Assembly (NCBI GenBank): GCA_013390605.1
Contig: JACAUB010000001.1
Coordinates: forward strand, 1,212,233-1,276,232
Direction of reading: 5' to 3'
DNA: 64,000 bases
Source: Bacteroidota bacterium
Lineage (GTDB): Bacteria; Bacteroidota; Bacteroidia; Bacteroidales; Cfx3-03
A program made the position numbers and the translations under genes. Of the stretch, positions 26,749 to 35,197 are shown piece after piece; the first letter of the stretch is position 1, and each line of letters opens with the position of its first letter. The notes beneath the pieces were generated by a model. It saw only the letters and a list, made by a program, of their open reading frames with translations, ran no database searches and was not told the origin of the DNA.

Positions 26749-28302
26749 TTATAAATGTTCTTCTCTTAAAAGATCATTAATTGTTTTAACAGGATTAAAG
26801 GTAATGATTGGAACTTCAACAAATATTGTAATCCAGTCAGCCATAGCACCATTCCACAATCCGGGAAGCTCCTGTGCTTTTAGCTCTCTTCCATTCATAG
26901 ATTTGGATGAGATAAAACCAGTTAAAGGATCGATAAAATCGTGTAGGTCGAAACATTCTCCTAAATAATTACGCACCCCACAGACAATATCAACCGGATT
27001 AAAGTGTGTACTTTGCGCTAAAATACTTTTCTGATCTGGATTGTTAAGATCTATTTGTGATGATTCAACAATCTGTAGAGAAATTTCACCTTCAGCATTT
27101 CTCACCCAGAATGGCCCTCCACCAGGTTCACCGTCATTTTTCACCATGCCGCATACCCTGATTGGACGGTTTAGCTTATTGAAAAGGTATTCACCCTTTT
27201 CATTACGCTTCATGTTATCATAATCGGGAGAAATTCTTATGGATAGTGATTGAGTGCAGAACTTTTCAATCTCAGTCAAATCGTTCTCAATAGCTTTTCC
27301 GGTTTCAAGCAGTTCAAGATACTGAAAAATCTTTTCCTGGACCTTGATCAGATAACCTCCTATTACTCTTTTGTATCTGAAAGTTTCTTCTTTTAGTCGG
27401 TCAGGAATAACATTATCAATATTTTTGATAAAAATGATATCGCCTTTACGGTCATTTAGGTTTTCAATCAAAGCACCATGTCCACCAGGCCTAAAAACTA
27501 ATCGACCCTCTTCGTCGCGGAATGGTTTATTGTTTATATCCACCGCAATAGTGTCAGTTGATGACTTCTGGACAGAGAATGTTAACTCATAAGTAACATC
27601 GAAATTCTTTTCGTGTGCATCTTTAACAAGGTTTATATCAGCGATAAACTTGTTGGCATGTTCAGGTGAAATGGTAAAATGAACTGCTGCACGGTCGTCA
27701 TTATCCTTACAGTAATTGGCGGCTTCAACCAGATGCTCTTCAAAGGCCATGCGTTGTTGATTTTCTTCGTAGCGATGAAAGCGTAAGAGTGCTTTCGGAA
27801 GATTGGCATAGTTTAAACCCTTTTCGAGTAGGATATAGTCCAATATTAAACCATAGTTTCCTTCACTCAATTCATTATCAATATCATAATCATCTTTCTT
27901 GAGAGCAGCTGTAAGCTCATCAAAAAAGGCAAACTTTCTGATGTTATTCATGAAATAGTAGACAGAGTTAAAACTTTTATCGGCTTCGAACAAAGTTTTA
28001 TCTTGATTTTGAAATCCTGAATACTTTTCTCTGAATGTGAATAGGTTTTTGAACATGCGACTTGCGGCACCACTTGCCGGCACAAATTTTAATATCGCAT
28101 GGTCAGGAGCTTCATTATTATATAGTTTTTCTAACCCTTTTAATTCGGTATCTGTAAATTTTCTGATACCATCTTCTATGGTTGCAGGAGCAACCAGGTC
28201 AATAAATGGGAAACCATATCTGAAGTTCTCAATCTGTTCTTCAAAGGTTTCGAGATCAATGCCCTTACTTTGAATTTGTTTTAAATCCTGTTGTGTAAGC
28301 AT
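26749..28302 (-). CDS. DUF4301 family protein
   Basis: 517 residues, cytosolic, without a signal or membrane helix. It matches the DUF4301 pattern: KFVPASGAASRMFKNLFTF near residue 75 (a phosphate-binding-like loop), FRPGGHGALIENLN near 270, FIKNIDNVIPD near 293 and GEPGGGPFWVRN near 400. The GHGALIENLN/KNIDN arrangement recalls nucleotidyltransferase (UTP-sugar) folds, so it might be a sugar-nucleotide enzyme, but no reaction is established. It is transcribed alone and ends at a hairpin terminator. Confidence 0.85.
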   Translation of the reverse strand: MLTQQDLKQIQSKGIDLETFEEQIENFRYGFPFIDLVAPATIEDGIRKFTDTELKGLEKLYNNEAPDHAILKFVPASGAASRMFKNLFTFREKYSGFQNQDKTLFEADKSFNSVYYFMNNIRKFAFFDELTAALKKDDYDIDNELSEGNYGLILDYILLEKGLNYANLPKALLRFHRYEENQQRMAFEEHLVEAANYCKDNDDRAAVHFTISPEHANKFIADINLVKDAHEKNFDVTYELTFSVQKSSTDTIAVDINNKPFRDEEGRLVFRPGGHGALIENLNDRKGDIIFIKNIDNVIPDRLKEETFRYKRVIGGYLIKVQEKIFQYLELLETGKAIENDLTEIEKFCTQSLSIRISPDYDNMKRNEKGEYLFNKLNRPIRVCGMVKNDGEPGGGPFWVRNAEGEISLQIVESSQIDLNNPDQKSILAQSTHFNPVDIVCGVRNYLGECFDLHDFIDPLTGFISSKSMNGRELKAQELPGLWNGAMADWITIFVEVPIITFNPVKTINDLLREEHL

Positions 28303-28457
28303 ATAGGCCAGTTAAGGTTAATAGAATAGCATTCGCGAGGTTGCTTTAGTCGTTGTAGTTTTATAGAGCTCATAAAATTAGTAAAATTATTAACTTTTAC
28401 AAAAAAAAGTGGTGCGAAGGAATTGTTAAGTATTCTGGATTTTTTTTACCGAACCCC

Positions 28458-28487
28458 TTGTCAGTTCCAAAAGTAGCCGTATATTTG
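28458..28487 (+). promoter_or_regulatory. Promoter of the tRNA-Leu pair (TTG-N19-TATATTTG)
   Basis: TTG (28458-28460), 19 bases, then TATATTTG (28480-28487). Start near 28494, 8 nt before the first tRNA. This is one of the best Bacteroidota promoters in the window. Confidence 0.85.
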
Positions 28488-28501
28488 CAGTCACAAAAGT
28501 T

Positions 28502-28585
28502 GCCCAGGTGGTGAAATTGGTAGACACGTCACTTTGAGGGGGTGGTGTTCGCAAGGACGTGCAAGTTCGAGTCTTGTTCTGGGCA
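28502..28585 (+). tRNA. tRNA-Leu (anticodon GAG)
   Basis: An 84-nt class II tRNA. The acceptor stem is GCCCAG/CTGGGC. The anticodon stem TCACT/GGTGG (two G-U pairs) surrounds loop TTGAGGG, anticodon GAG. A long variable arm (GTTCGCAAGGAC region) and AAGTTCGAGTC T arm follow. CCA is not encoded. Confidence 0.95.
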
Positions 28586-28609
28586 CTCTCAATGTTCTTT
28601 AAGTTTTTT

Positions 28610-28693
28610 GCCCAAGTGGTGGAATCGGTAGACACGCTAGTTTCAGGGACTAGTGACCTTACGGTTGTGCAAGTTCGAGTCTTGTCTTGGGTA
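28610..28693 (+). tRNA. tRNA-Leu (anticodon CAG)
   Basis: 84 nt, 24 nt downstream of the first tRNA-Leu and probably co-transcribed. The acceptor stem is GCCCAAG/CTTGGGT. The anticodon stem CTAGT/ACTAG surrounds loop TTCAGGG, anticodon CAG. It has a long variable arm. CCA is not encoded. Confidence 0.95.
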
Positions 28694-28709
28694 CTAATAT
28701 TTAAAGAAG

Positions 28710-28750
28710 AAGCCTTGTAATTAATTGGTTACAAGGCTTTTGTATTTTTT
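28710..28750 (+). terminator. Terminator of the tRNA-Leu operon
   Basis: 11-bp stem AAGCCTTGTAA / TTACAAGGCTT with an 8-nt loop, followed by TTTGTATTTTTT. Confidence 0.85.
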
Positions 28751-28787
28751 TAGGAACGGTTTTAGGAACGTTTGCCAAAAATATCAA

Positions 28788-28967
28788 TTATGTAGCTTTA
28801 AATTTTTCCATCCATTTTGCTATCAAATCTTCGAGTTCTTCGATGTGTCTTTTATGCTTGGAGGGGAAAGGGATTGTTTTTTTAATGTTATTTCTATTTC
28901 CAGACAGGAACCTGGAAAGACTTGACCAGTTAATTAACTGATCAGGGGTTGTTTTATTTTTTTCCAT
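28788..28967 (-). CDS. Small DNA-binding-like protein, possible mobile-element remnant
   Basis: 59 codons from the ATG at 28967: MEKNKTTPDQLINWSSLSRF... ending KWMEKFKAT. The composition is coding-like: an LINWSSLSRFLSGNRNNIKK segment resembling a small helix-turn-helix (a 'choose a clone partner by sequence' head is not implied), then a basic stretch KHKRHIEELEDLIAKW forming a helix. Short proteins of this look accompany integrases in Bacteroidota, and this one lies just past two tRNA-Leu genes, a common integration target. No integrase is present. Flanking TAGGAACG occurs twice (28751 and 28763). It could be a leftover of a lost integrated element or a small regulator. Confidence 0.6.
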   Translation of the reverse strand: MEKNKTTPDQLINWSSLSRFLSGNRNNIKKTIPFPSKHKRHIEELEDLIAKWMEKFKAT

Positions 28968-29688
28968 AATTATTTAGACTTTAAAGATTACAATTTAAAT
29001 TCATCAGCTATGTTAAACGCTGTTTGTATTAGTTGTACGTGCATGTATTGAACTATATCACTCTTGTCTAATTTAATTTATGATTTAGAGTTATAACTAG
29101 GGTATACAAAGACTAAGAAGAAACTGTTATTTTCTATCAGTTTCAGTAAGTGATAAATTATTCAAAATATTGATTATTAAAATACTATCTCTGCTAGCAG
29201 GTTGTATTTTTATGCTACAGGTAGGTAAAGATAGCATGGTTGGTCGTTGGCCTAGATTAAGACACAAACATAGAACATGATGATCACTATTATTTTTTCC
29301 ATGAAAGTTTAGTCTAATGATTAATAATTTATTGTAGCTATTACTCAAAGTGTAATTACAATATGTTGAAAATGAAAAATAGTAGTCAGAAAAACATATT
29401 AATATAACGTGTAAATCTAAATATATATTTGGGTACGATTGGTCTGTAAATCAGGCTTTTTTGTTAAATATACTTAAAAAATATATTATTGAGAACTGAG
29501 TTTAGAATCTCCGGTTACTAATAAATATCAAGTGCTTCTCTATGAGTTTTGTTTTTTATGAATATGTCCTGATTTTAATAGAAATATTTTTATCTTTGTG
29601 AATATCAAATGAAAAGCAAGTTGTATGGCTCCTCTGATCATCGCTTTTTTCCCTTCTGTCATTATCCTAAACTTTCTATTCATTTCCC

Positions 29689-29798
29689 TGATAATGAACT
29701 GATAATTAGTTGATAATTCGTCTACCCTTATCGACTAATCCTAATCTGACCCTAATCATATCCTAATCTAACTCAAATCAACTCCTAATGCTGTATTA
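29689..29798. repeat. Array of ten 11-bp periodic units
   Basis: The sequence divides into ten consecutive 11-mers without a gap. The first three start TGATAAT (29689, 29700, 29711). The later ones share CCTAATC at 29740, 29751 and 29762, CAAATCA at 29773 and CCTAATG at 29784. Units diverge in sequence while keeping exact 11-bp spacing. No protein frame explains the period. Confidence 0.7.
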
Positions 29799-29964
29799 GG
29801 CTTTGGATAGAATCAGAACTGAATAATAAAAGGGAGATTTTAGTGTCTGGGTAAAAGTATCTCTTCATCAGATTTTCTTCTTTTGGCTGTAATTGAAGTG
29901 TGATGGATTGATGTTCGTTTTTATTTCAAATTCATTTTAAGATAGAATTTGAACAAAGCTCATT

Positions 29965-29972
29965 TAACTTTG
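29965..29972 (+). promoter_or_regulatory. Possible -7 element TAACTTTG of the oxidoreductase gene
   Basis: TAACTTTG fits TAnnTTTG and lies about 113 nt upstream of the ATG at 30085. A TTTG at 29948-29951 is too close to be the -33 element, so this is a moderate candidate. Confidence 0.4.
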
Positions 29973-30084
29973 CTTTAATGATAGCGGATGTGAAATTACA
30001 TCTTTTGCATCCGAATTGCAAAGAACTATTGAAATTTAACACGCTGTTTTGAACTTCGAGACAACGATTTTTAGATATAAAGAG

Positions 30085-31023
30085 ATGAAAGCATATCAAC
30101 TAAATGCACCAGGAGATATTTCACAATTGCAAATTATTAATATTGCCAAACCCTTTCCTTCAGAGAATGAGGTGCTGGTTAAAGTAAAAGCAATATCCAT
30201 AAATCCGGTAGATGTAAAAGTCAGAATTGGTAAAGCCATTTATGAAAAAATAAAAGAGGATAGACCGGTTATTCTGGGATGGGATGTCTCAGGAATTGTT
30301 GAAACTATTGGAAGTAAAGTAACTAGGTTCAAGGTTGGTGATCAAGTATTCGGAATGATAAATTTTCCGGGTCATGGTAAGTCTTATGCCGAATATGTAA
30401 CGGCTCCCGAAGATCATTTGACGATAAAACCTGAAAATATTAGTCACGAAGAGGCTGCAGCTACATCATTAGCAGCATTGACCGCATTTCAGGTTTTGCG
30501 AAATCATGTAAAAGAAAATGATAGAATACTGATTCAGGCTGGCGCTGGTGGAGTAGGACATTTTGCCGTACAAATCGGCAAGATTCTGGGAGCAAAAGTA
30601 ATTGCTACCACTTCTACCCAAAATATTGATTTTGTGAAGTCTTTAGGTGCTGACGATGTGATTGATTATACCCAGACTGCTTTTGAAGATGTCTTGAAAA
30701 ATCTGGACTTTGTGCTTAATGCACTCAATGAAGATGTTTTACGACGAAGTATTCTAACGGTAAAGAAGGGTGGGACCATTATAACACTTCCGTCAGGTGG
30801 TAATTCTCAGGAAACTTTTGATTTAGCAAAAGAGTATGATGTAATTGTCAGTCACCAACAGGTGAAAAGTAATGGTAGTGATATGCACCAATTGGCTGAA
30901 TGGTTGTCGGAGGGAAAGCTAAAAGCAACCATTTCAAAAACATTCTCTTTTGATGATTTGCCACAAGCACATACACTAATAGAAACCGGAAGAACGCGTG
31001 GAAAGATTGTGGTTTCATTGTAA
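30085..31023 (+). CDS. NADP-dependent zinc-free alcohol dehydrogenase/quinone oxidoreductase (MDR family)
   Basis: 312 residues from the ATG at 30085 (MKAYQLNAPG); the open frame upstream adds no family sequence. The GroES-like N-terminus has SINPVDVKVR and WDVSGIVETIG. The Rossmann fold has IQAGAGGVGHFAVQIGKILGAKVIATTST, where AGAGGVG binds NADPH. Zinc ligands are absent, as in quinone oxidoreductases. It reduces quinones or enones in the cytosol. The ATG of the next gene is 84 nt downstream, on the same strand. Confidence 0.92.
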   Translation: MKAYQLNAPGDISQLQIINIAKPFPSENEVLVKVKAISINPVDVKVRIGKAIYEKIKEDRPVILGWDVSGIVETIGSKVTRFKVGDQVFGMINFPGHGKSYAEYVTAPEDHLTIKPENISHEEAAATSLAALTAFQVLRNHVKENDRILIQAGAGGVGHFAVQIGKILGAKVIATTSTQNIDFVKSLGADDVIDYTQTAFEDVLKNLDFVLNALNEDVLRRSILTVKKGGTIITLPSGGNSQETFDLAKEYDVIVSHQQVKSNGSDMHQLAEWLSEGKLKATISKTFSFDDLPQAHTLIETGRTRGKIVVSL

Positions 31024-31106
31024 AATGATGTTTGAAAGTCGGACAACAAAATAGCTGCTTCAACGTTTTGGTTGAAAAGATTATACATTCTATAAAAACT
31101 AGTATC

Positions 31107-32132
31107 ATGTTAAAATTAGTGCATCTTATAACGATTTTGATTACTATTTCGGTTCCTACATGGGCACAAAACAATGTTCAAAAAGTAGCTTCTTTTAAAG
31201 GCATTCAAGTAACCGGTGTCACGGTTACAGAAAAGGGCCGGATGTTTGCAAACTTCCCACGGTGGAGAACCGGAGTGCCCTTTTCTGTAGTAGAAGTATT
31301 TGCTGACGGCAGTTATAAACCTTATCCAAATGGAAATTTAAATTCATGGGAGGTTGGACAACCTGTAAGTGAAAAATTTATAGGTGTTCAGTCAGTACTA
31401 GCTATCAATGACGAACTTTTTATCTTAGAAACCTCTAATCCTATGTTCGCCGGATGTATTGCTTCGCCAAGAGTTTATGTGTATAATTTAAAAACAAATA
31501 CGTTAAAAACGACTTATTCTATTCCTGAAACCGTTTTGCAAAAGGGATCTTATATCAACGATTTGCGTGTTGATAGTGAAAGAAAGAAAATCTATTTTAC
31601 TGATTCAGGAGCAGCAGGTTTGATTATCTTAGACATTAAGACTAACTCTTTTACAAGGGTTTTCGATAATCATCCTTTTACAAAAGCTGAAGTAGATCAA
31701 CTTTCTTTTGGCGGAAAGATTTGGAAAAAAGCAGCTCATTCAGATGGAATTGAATTGGATACTAAAAATGATATCCTTTATTTTCATGCGCTGACAGGAT
31801 ATACGCTATACGGTATAAAAGTGGTTGATTTACTGAGTCCTTCGAAATTGAGAACCGTAAAACCTTTTCAAATTAAAACAGGTGCATTGGATGGTATGAT
31901 TATAGATAAAAAGGGAAATCTATATTTTGCAGATCTGGAAAATAATAAAATTCAATATCTAATGCCTGATAGAAAAACGATTAAGACATTGGCTCAAGGT
32001 GATGCCATTCGTTGGGCTGATACTTTCGGTCTGTACGATGGTTATTTGTATTTTTCAAACTCCAGAATTAATGAAGCACAAGGTGATATTAGTAATCTGG
32101 AATTTACAATCAATAGAATCAAACTACCATAA
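31107..32132 (+). CDS. Secreted yellow/major royal jelly-like beta-propeller protein
   Basis: 341 residues from the ATG at 31107, giving a clean signal peptide (MLKLVHLITILITISVPTWAQ). The body matches MRJP/yellow-type six-blade propellers also related to SMP-30: GRMFANFPRW near residue 50, YINDLRVD near 155, YFTDSGAAGLIILD near 170, SDGIELD near 213 and YFADLENNKIQYL near 277. It is periplasmic or outer-membrane-associated; the substrate is unknown, though relatives include lactonases. Metal-binding residues typical of gluconolactonase are only partly recognisable. Confidence 0.85.
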   Translation: MLKLVHLITILITISVPTWAQNNVQKVASFKGIQVTGVTVTEKGRMFANFPRWRTGVPFSVVEVFADGSYKPYPNGNLNSWEVGQPVSEKFIGVQSVLAINDELFILETSNPMFAGCIASPRVYVYNLKTNTLKTTYSIPETVLQKGSYINDLRVDSERKKIYFTDSGAAGLIILDIKTNSFTRVFDNHPFTKAEVDQLSFGGKIWKKAAHSDGIELDTKNDILYFHALTGYTLYGIKVVDLLSPSKLRTVKPFQIKTGALDGMIIDKKGNLYFADLENNKIQYLMPDRKTIKTLAQGDAIRWADTFGLYDGYLYFSNSRINEAQGDISNLEFTINRIKLP

Positions 32133-32137
32133 AAAAT

Positions 32138-32166
32138 AAGCGGCAGAGTTTTAAACTCTGCCGCTT
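32138..32166. terminator. Bidirectional terminator
   Basis: Stem AAGCGGCAGAGTT / AACTCTGCCGCTT around a 3-nt loop, between the convergent MRJP-like and phosphoesterase genes. It has A-runs on the left and modest T content on the right. Confidence 0.85.
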
Positions 32167-32188
32167 CAGTATAAAAAACTAGTGAAAT

Positions 32189-33514
32189 CTAATTGTTAGT
32201 AAAAGTTCCGGTAGTAAGATTAATTGTTACATTATTATCAGCCGGATTAAGATCTGTCCAGACGCTTTGAATGGCTCCTCCCAACGTTGGTATCATTGTT
32301 TTAACAGTTTGGATATCGGTGTTATCTGCTGCTGATGGCGTTTCATCTCCTGCATAATGTGCAACAAATGCATTGGCCATTATTCTGTCAAGCTGTAATG
32401 CAGATATTGTGGTACCCGGAATACTATAAGGCGGTGTATTTAACATATAGTACGAAATGGATTTCATTCCGGTCGTTAAATAATCTTTAGCGTATTGTTG
32501 AAATGTTGTGCCTGCAGGAATGGTACTATAGGTAACTCCATCAATTTTTTTTGACGTTATCTGCAAAGTTTTCGTCACTGTATTTAATGTGGCAATTCTA
32601 TAAGGACAAGGTGAGGTAACTGTGCTTCCTGTTTCTACGTCAAAAACAAATCCATTGGCGCTGGTTTTCTTAGTGACGTCCTGTGCATGAAAGTGTCCTG
32701 TAAAGATTACATTCATTCCTGCATCGGCTAATTGAGTCGAAACATTTTGCCAGTCTGAAATAACATATTCAGGAAATAAGGTGCTCTGGCCTGCGAAATG
32801 TTCTACCAGTCCATGGTGCATCATTGAAAGCAATATTTTGTTTTGTTGTTTTGCTTTAGCAACGATTGATTTTACCCAGGTGAGGGTATTTGCTGAAATG
32901 GCTCCGGCAGTTATACCTGTTGGATTATATTGACAAGCATCAATACCCAAAACCCAAACACCTTTTATCGGTTCAGAAACATAGCTTAACGAATTGACAT
33001 CACGTTCTACAAAAGTATTTAAGCCATACCCACAGTTAGCGTATATCGATGCAAAATCTGCTGGGGATACATTGTCTATTTTTGCAGGAGTAGCTTGGAG
33101 ATAGTTGTTTGATGCAGAATTATTTATGTCGTGGTTTCCAGGGATAACCAACACTTTAATTCCTTTATCGATGAGCGCTTGAAATAAGGTAGTTAATTTT
33201 TGATGGTCAAATTTCTCTCCATCTTTTGTTAAATCACCGGTAATTAGAAGGAAATCTGGTTTTTCTGCCTGAACCGAAGCTAAAACATTATTCAGTATGG
33301 CACTACTTTCAACGATCAATTTACGGTCTGCTGCTAAATAACCTTGAAAACTAGCATTAATAGGTACTGCAAACAATGATGGGTCAAAGTAGTGGATGTC
33401 AGAGATGACCATAAATTTGACAGTAGGGGGCACGGTTTCATCAGTGTGTTTGATACACCCGCCTAATGATAAGATGCCAATAAGACAAAGCAGATAAATA
33501 AATTTTTTCTTCAT
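32189..33514 (-). CDS. Metallophosphoesterase lipoprotein
   Basis: 441 residues. Lipobox SLGGC (Cys at about 20). Calcineurin-like motifs: D-x-H in ISDIHYFDP, GDLTKDG, GNHDINN, then SMMHHGLVEH and GHFHAQD, giving the full set of dinuclear metal ligands. The unusual spacing FDPSLFA and a C-terminal domain (about 300-441) with a disordered tail match secreted Bacteroidota phosphoesterases. It likely cleaves phosphate esters outside the inner membrane. Its role is not determined by neighbours. Confidence 0.9.
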   Translation of the reverse strand: MKKKFIYLLCLIGILSLGGCIKHTDETVPPTVKFMVISDIHYFDPSLFAVPINASFQGYLAADRKLIVESSAILNNVLASVQAEKPDFLLITGDLTKDGEKFDHQKLTTLFQALIDKGIKVLVIPGNHDINNSASNNYLQATPAKIDNVSPADFASIYANCGYGLNTFVERDVNSLSYVSEPIKGVWVLGIDACQYNPTGITAGAISANTLTWVKSIVAKAKQQNKILLSMMHHGLVEHFAGQSTLFPEYVISDWQNVSTQLADAGMNVIFTGHFHAQDVTKKTSANGFVFDVETGSTVTSPCPYRIATLNTVTKTLQITSKKIDGVTYSTIPAGTTFQQYAKDYLTTGMKSISYYMLNTPPYSIPGTTISALQLDRIMANAFVAHYAGDETPSAADNTDIQTVKTMIPTLGGAIQSVWTDLNPADNNVTINLTTGTFTNN

Positions 33515-33536
33515 GAATCTAGATTTTTTATTTTTT

Positions 33537-33544
33537 CAAAAGTA
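33537..33544 (-). promoter_or_regulatory. -7 element TACTTTTG of the phosphoesterase gene
   Basis: On the minus strand TACTTTTG fits TAnnTTTG, about 23 nt upstream of the ATG. No clear -33 TTG. Confidence 0.5.
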
Positions 33545-34146
33545 CCATTCGAATATTAACTGAATGCTTCGTCTGTATTAAGACTATGGTAATTTTGTGT
33601 AAACTAAAATCGCAAAAACACATCGGATGTTAATGTAATTATAGTCAATTTAAGTTATGGATTCTTGCTTTTTTTGCCTTTTACCTTCCAATACACAATT
33701 TTGAAACAGGTGATCAATTTCGCTTCAGAGGCTACAAATATTTAGTGAAAATGTAAATATATGATCCTTATTTTGAATTTTGTGTCTGTTTTATTAGCGT
33801 TAATTTATATGAAATACTGATCAATTAATTATTTAGTTTTTTTTAAAAATAATATTAAGGTTAAATGAACTAAATAGCGAAATTAGATTGTATATTTATA
33901 AAGTATTTCAAAAAAGAAGTTATTCCTTTCATTGTGATTATTTTACAGTATTGATTACAATAAATCCTTATCCCTACTAAATTTAGCTTTCGTTTTCCTT
34001 TAATGCATTGTCTTTTTTTGATGAATAAATGCCCTCTTCTCAATCTGGCATATCAAATACCAAAAGTGTAATAACGAAATCTATGAATGGGAAGTTATGC
34101 TTGGATTATAACTATTCGCGAAACAAGGTAAAAAAATATGATAACG
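33545..34146. other. Intergenic region, about 600 bp, no gene seen
   Basis: AT-rich spacer between the divergent phosphoesterase and the TPR protein. A few short plus-strand frames exist but none has a good start, composition or conserved motif. No tRNA, terminator or repeat array was found. Confidence 0.55.
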
Positions 34147-34914
34147 ATGAAAAAAAATCTATTATTGGTAGTAGTGGCCGTTGTATTTGTTTTAAACAAT
34201 GCAAGTGCGCAACGTACATTTGAGTATTATCCGGATCTTTCTAAAAATGGAGCGTCTGATTTGAATAAGGTAATAGCTGATCTATCTGAAAATGCCAAAA
34301 AAATTATTTTGACATGGAATTATGTTGACAGACTAGAGGGATCTGTTTTAGTGAAGAATGATGAATTCCAATCAAATACAACTCCATCACAAACACTTTT
34401 GTGTTTTTATGAAATATCATCACCCATAAAAGTCTTTAATAATGGTGATGATATTACTGTATTTACGACATATACACGATTTTGTTTTCGAAAAAAGGAT
34501 AAATCATCTGCCATGAAGTTTGCTGATGACTTATTATTTATTCAACACCACTTTAGTTCAATGAAAGATTCTGAGGTCAATGCAACATTTAAACCTTTAG
34601 CCGATCAATATCGTGCGTTAGCTGTAAAACCTACTGTATCTGAAGAACAACGAAAATATATTGTACAAGCTAATTCCTTTAATAAAGAGCGTGATTTCTT
34701 AAGAGCTATTTTTTTATATAGAAAGGCGATTGCAGTGGATCAAATATCATATCCTGCAGCTTATTTTAATCTTGCTTTGATTGCGGCTCAAGTGGAATAT
34801 TATAATATGGCAGTTTTTTACATGAAAAGATACCTCTTGCTCGAGCCCGAAGCTAAAGATGCACGTGAAGCTCAGGATAAAATTTATGAATGGGAGGCAA
34901 GGATTAATAAATAG
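34147..34914 (+). CDS. Secreted TPR-containing protein, unknown function
   Basis: 255 residues from the ATG at 34147 (MKKNLLLVVVAVVFVLNNASAQ), a clean signal peptide; an earlier in-frame ATG at 34138 is possible. The central part is a soluble domain (LNKVIADLSENAKKIILTW) not recognised. The C-terminal 80 residues form two helical repeats of the tetratricopeptide type (FNKERDFLRAIFLYRKAIAVD and YPAAYFNLALIAAQVEYYNMA). Periplasmic or outer-membrane-linked. The next large secreted gene 283 nt downstream could be related but has its own promoter. Confidence 0.7.
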   Translation: MKKNLLLVVVAVVFVLNNASAQRTFEYYPDLSKNGASDLNKVIADLSENAKKIILTWNYVDRLEGSVLVKNDEFQSNTTPSQTLLCFYEISSPIKVFNNGDDITVFTTYTRFCFRKKDKSSAMKFADDLLFIQHHFSSMKDSEVNATFKPLADQYRALAVKPTVSEEQRKYIVQANSFNKERDFLRAIFLYRKAIAVDQISYPAAYFNLALIAAQVEYYNMAVFYMKRYLLLEPEAKDAREAQDKIYEWEARINK

Positions 34915-34966
34915 AAGCTATTCCTTGTATTATGAGCCCGATAATTAAAATAGTATGTAGGCGTTA

Positions 34967-35071
34967 ATGGTTGTAGTTATGTTGATTTCCAGCACAGCTT
35001 TTTTTGCCCAAACGATCCCAAGTGCTTCTAGCACAAAGTGCGCTTATTGTGGCACAAGTCTTCCAATGTAA
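34967..35071 (+). pseudogene. Tiny signal-peptide ORF with CxxC, likely truncated gene
   Basis: 35 codons: a hydrophobic start MVVVMLISSTAFFAQ, then a mature stub TKCAYCGTSLPM with two Cys spaced like a zinc ribbon or redox pair. After the stop, another frame continues with SHIAGCGF, again Cys-rich. This looks like the first part of a small secreted Cys protein that has lost its frame, but a genuine 34-residue protein cannot be excluded. No clear promoter. Confidence 0.35.
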
Positions 35072-35173
35072 TTAATACATTGATCACATATTGCCGGATG
35101 TGGATTCAAAAGGTTCCATAATCAATCTATAATATGTTCATGTTTTTCAAGATGGTTAAAATGATAGAAATAG

Positions 35174-35181
35174 TATCTTTG
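35174..35181 (+). promoter_or_regulatory. -7 element TATCTTTG of the 909-residue gene
   Basis: TATCTTTG fits TAnnTTTG with start near 35188, giving a leader of about 10 nt before the ATG at 35198. This supports that start over the inner ATG at 35213. Confidence 0.6.
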
Positions 35182-35197
35182 TCTATTGTTTTAATAA

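Larger units (their letters stand above)
28968..30084. other. Large intergenic region, 1.1 kb, with an 11-bp repeat array
   Basis: Strongly AT-rich and without a convincing gene. A minus frame at 29127-29348 has composition unlike a protein and no start signal. The region holds an isolated TATCTTTG (29591-29598), a 34-codon frame at 29609-29713, the repeat array at 29689-29798 and a TAACTTTG at 29965-29972 that may drive the oxidoreductase. Together with the remnant at 28788 this looks like a site of past insertion or decay. Confidence 0.55.

Noticed and set aside
29127..29348. Minus-strand 73-codon frame in the 1.1-kb gap
   Set aside because: Odd composition, no promoter, no ribosome-site context and no recognisable domain; treated as chance.
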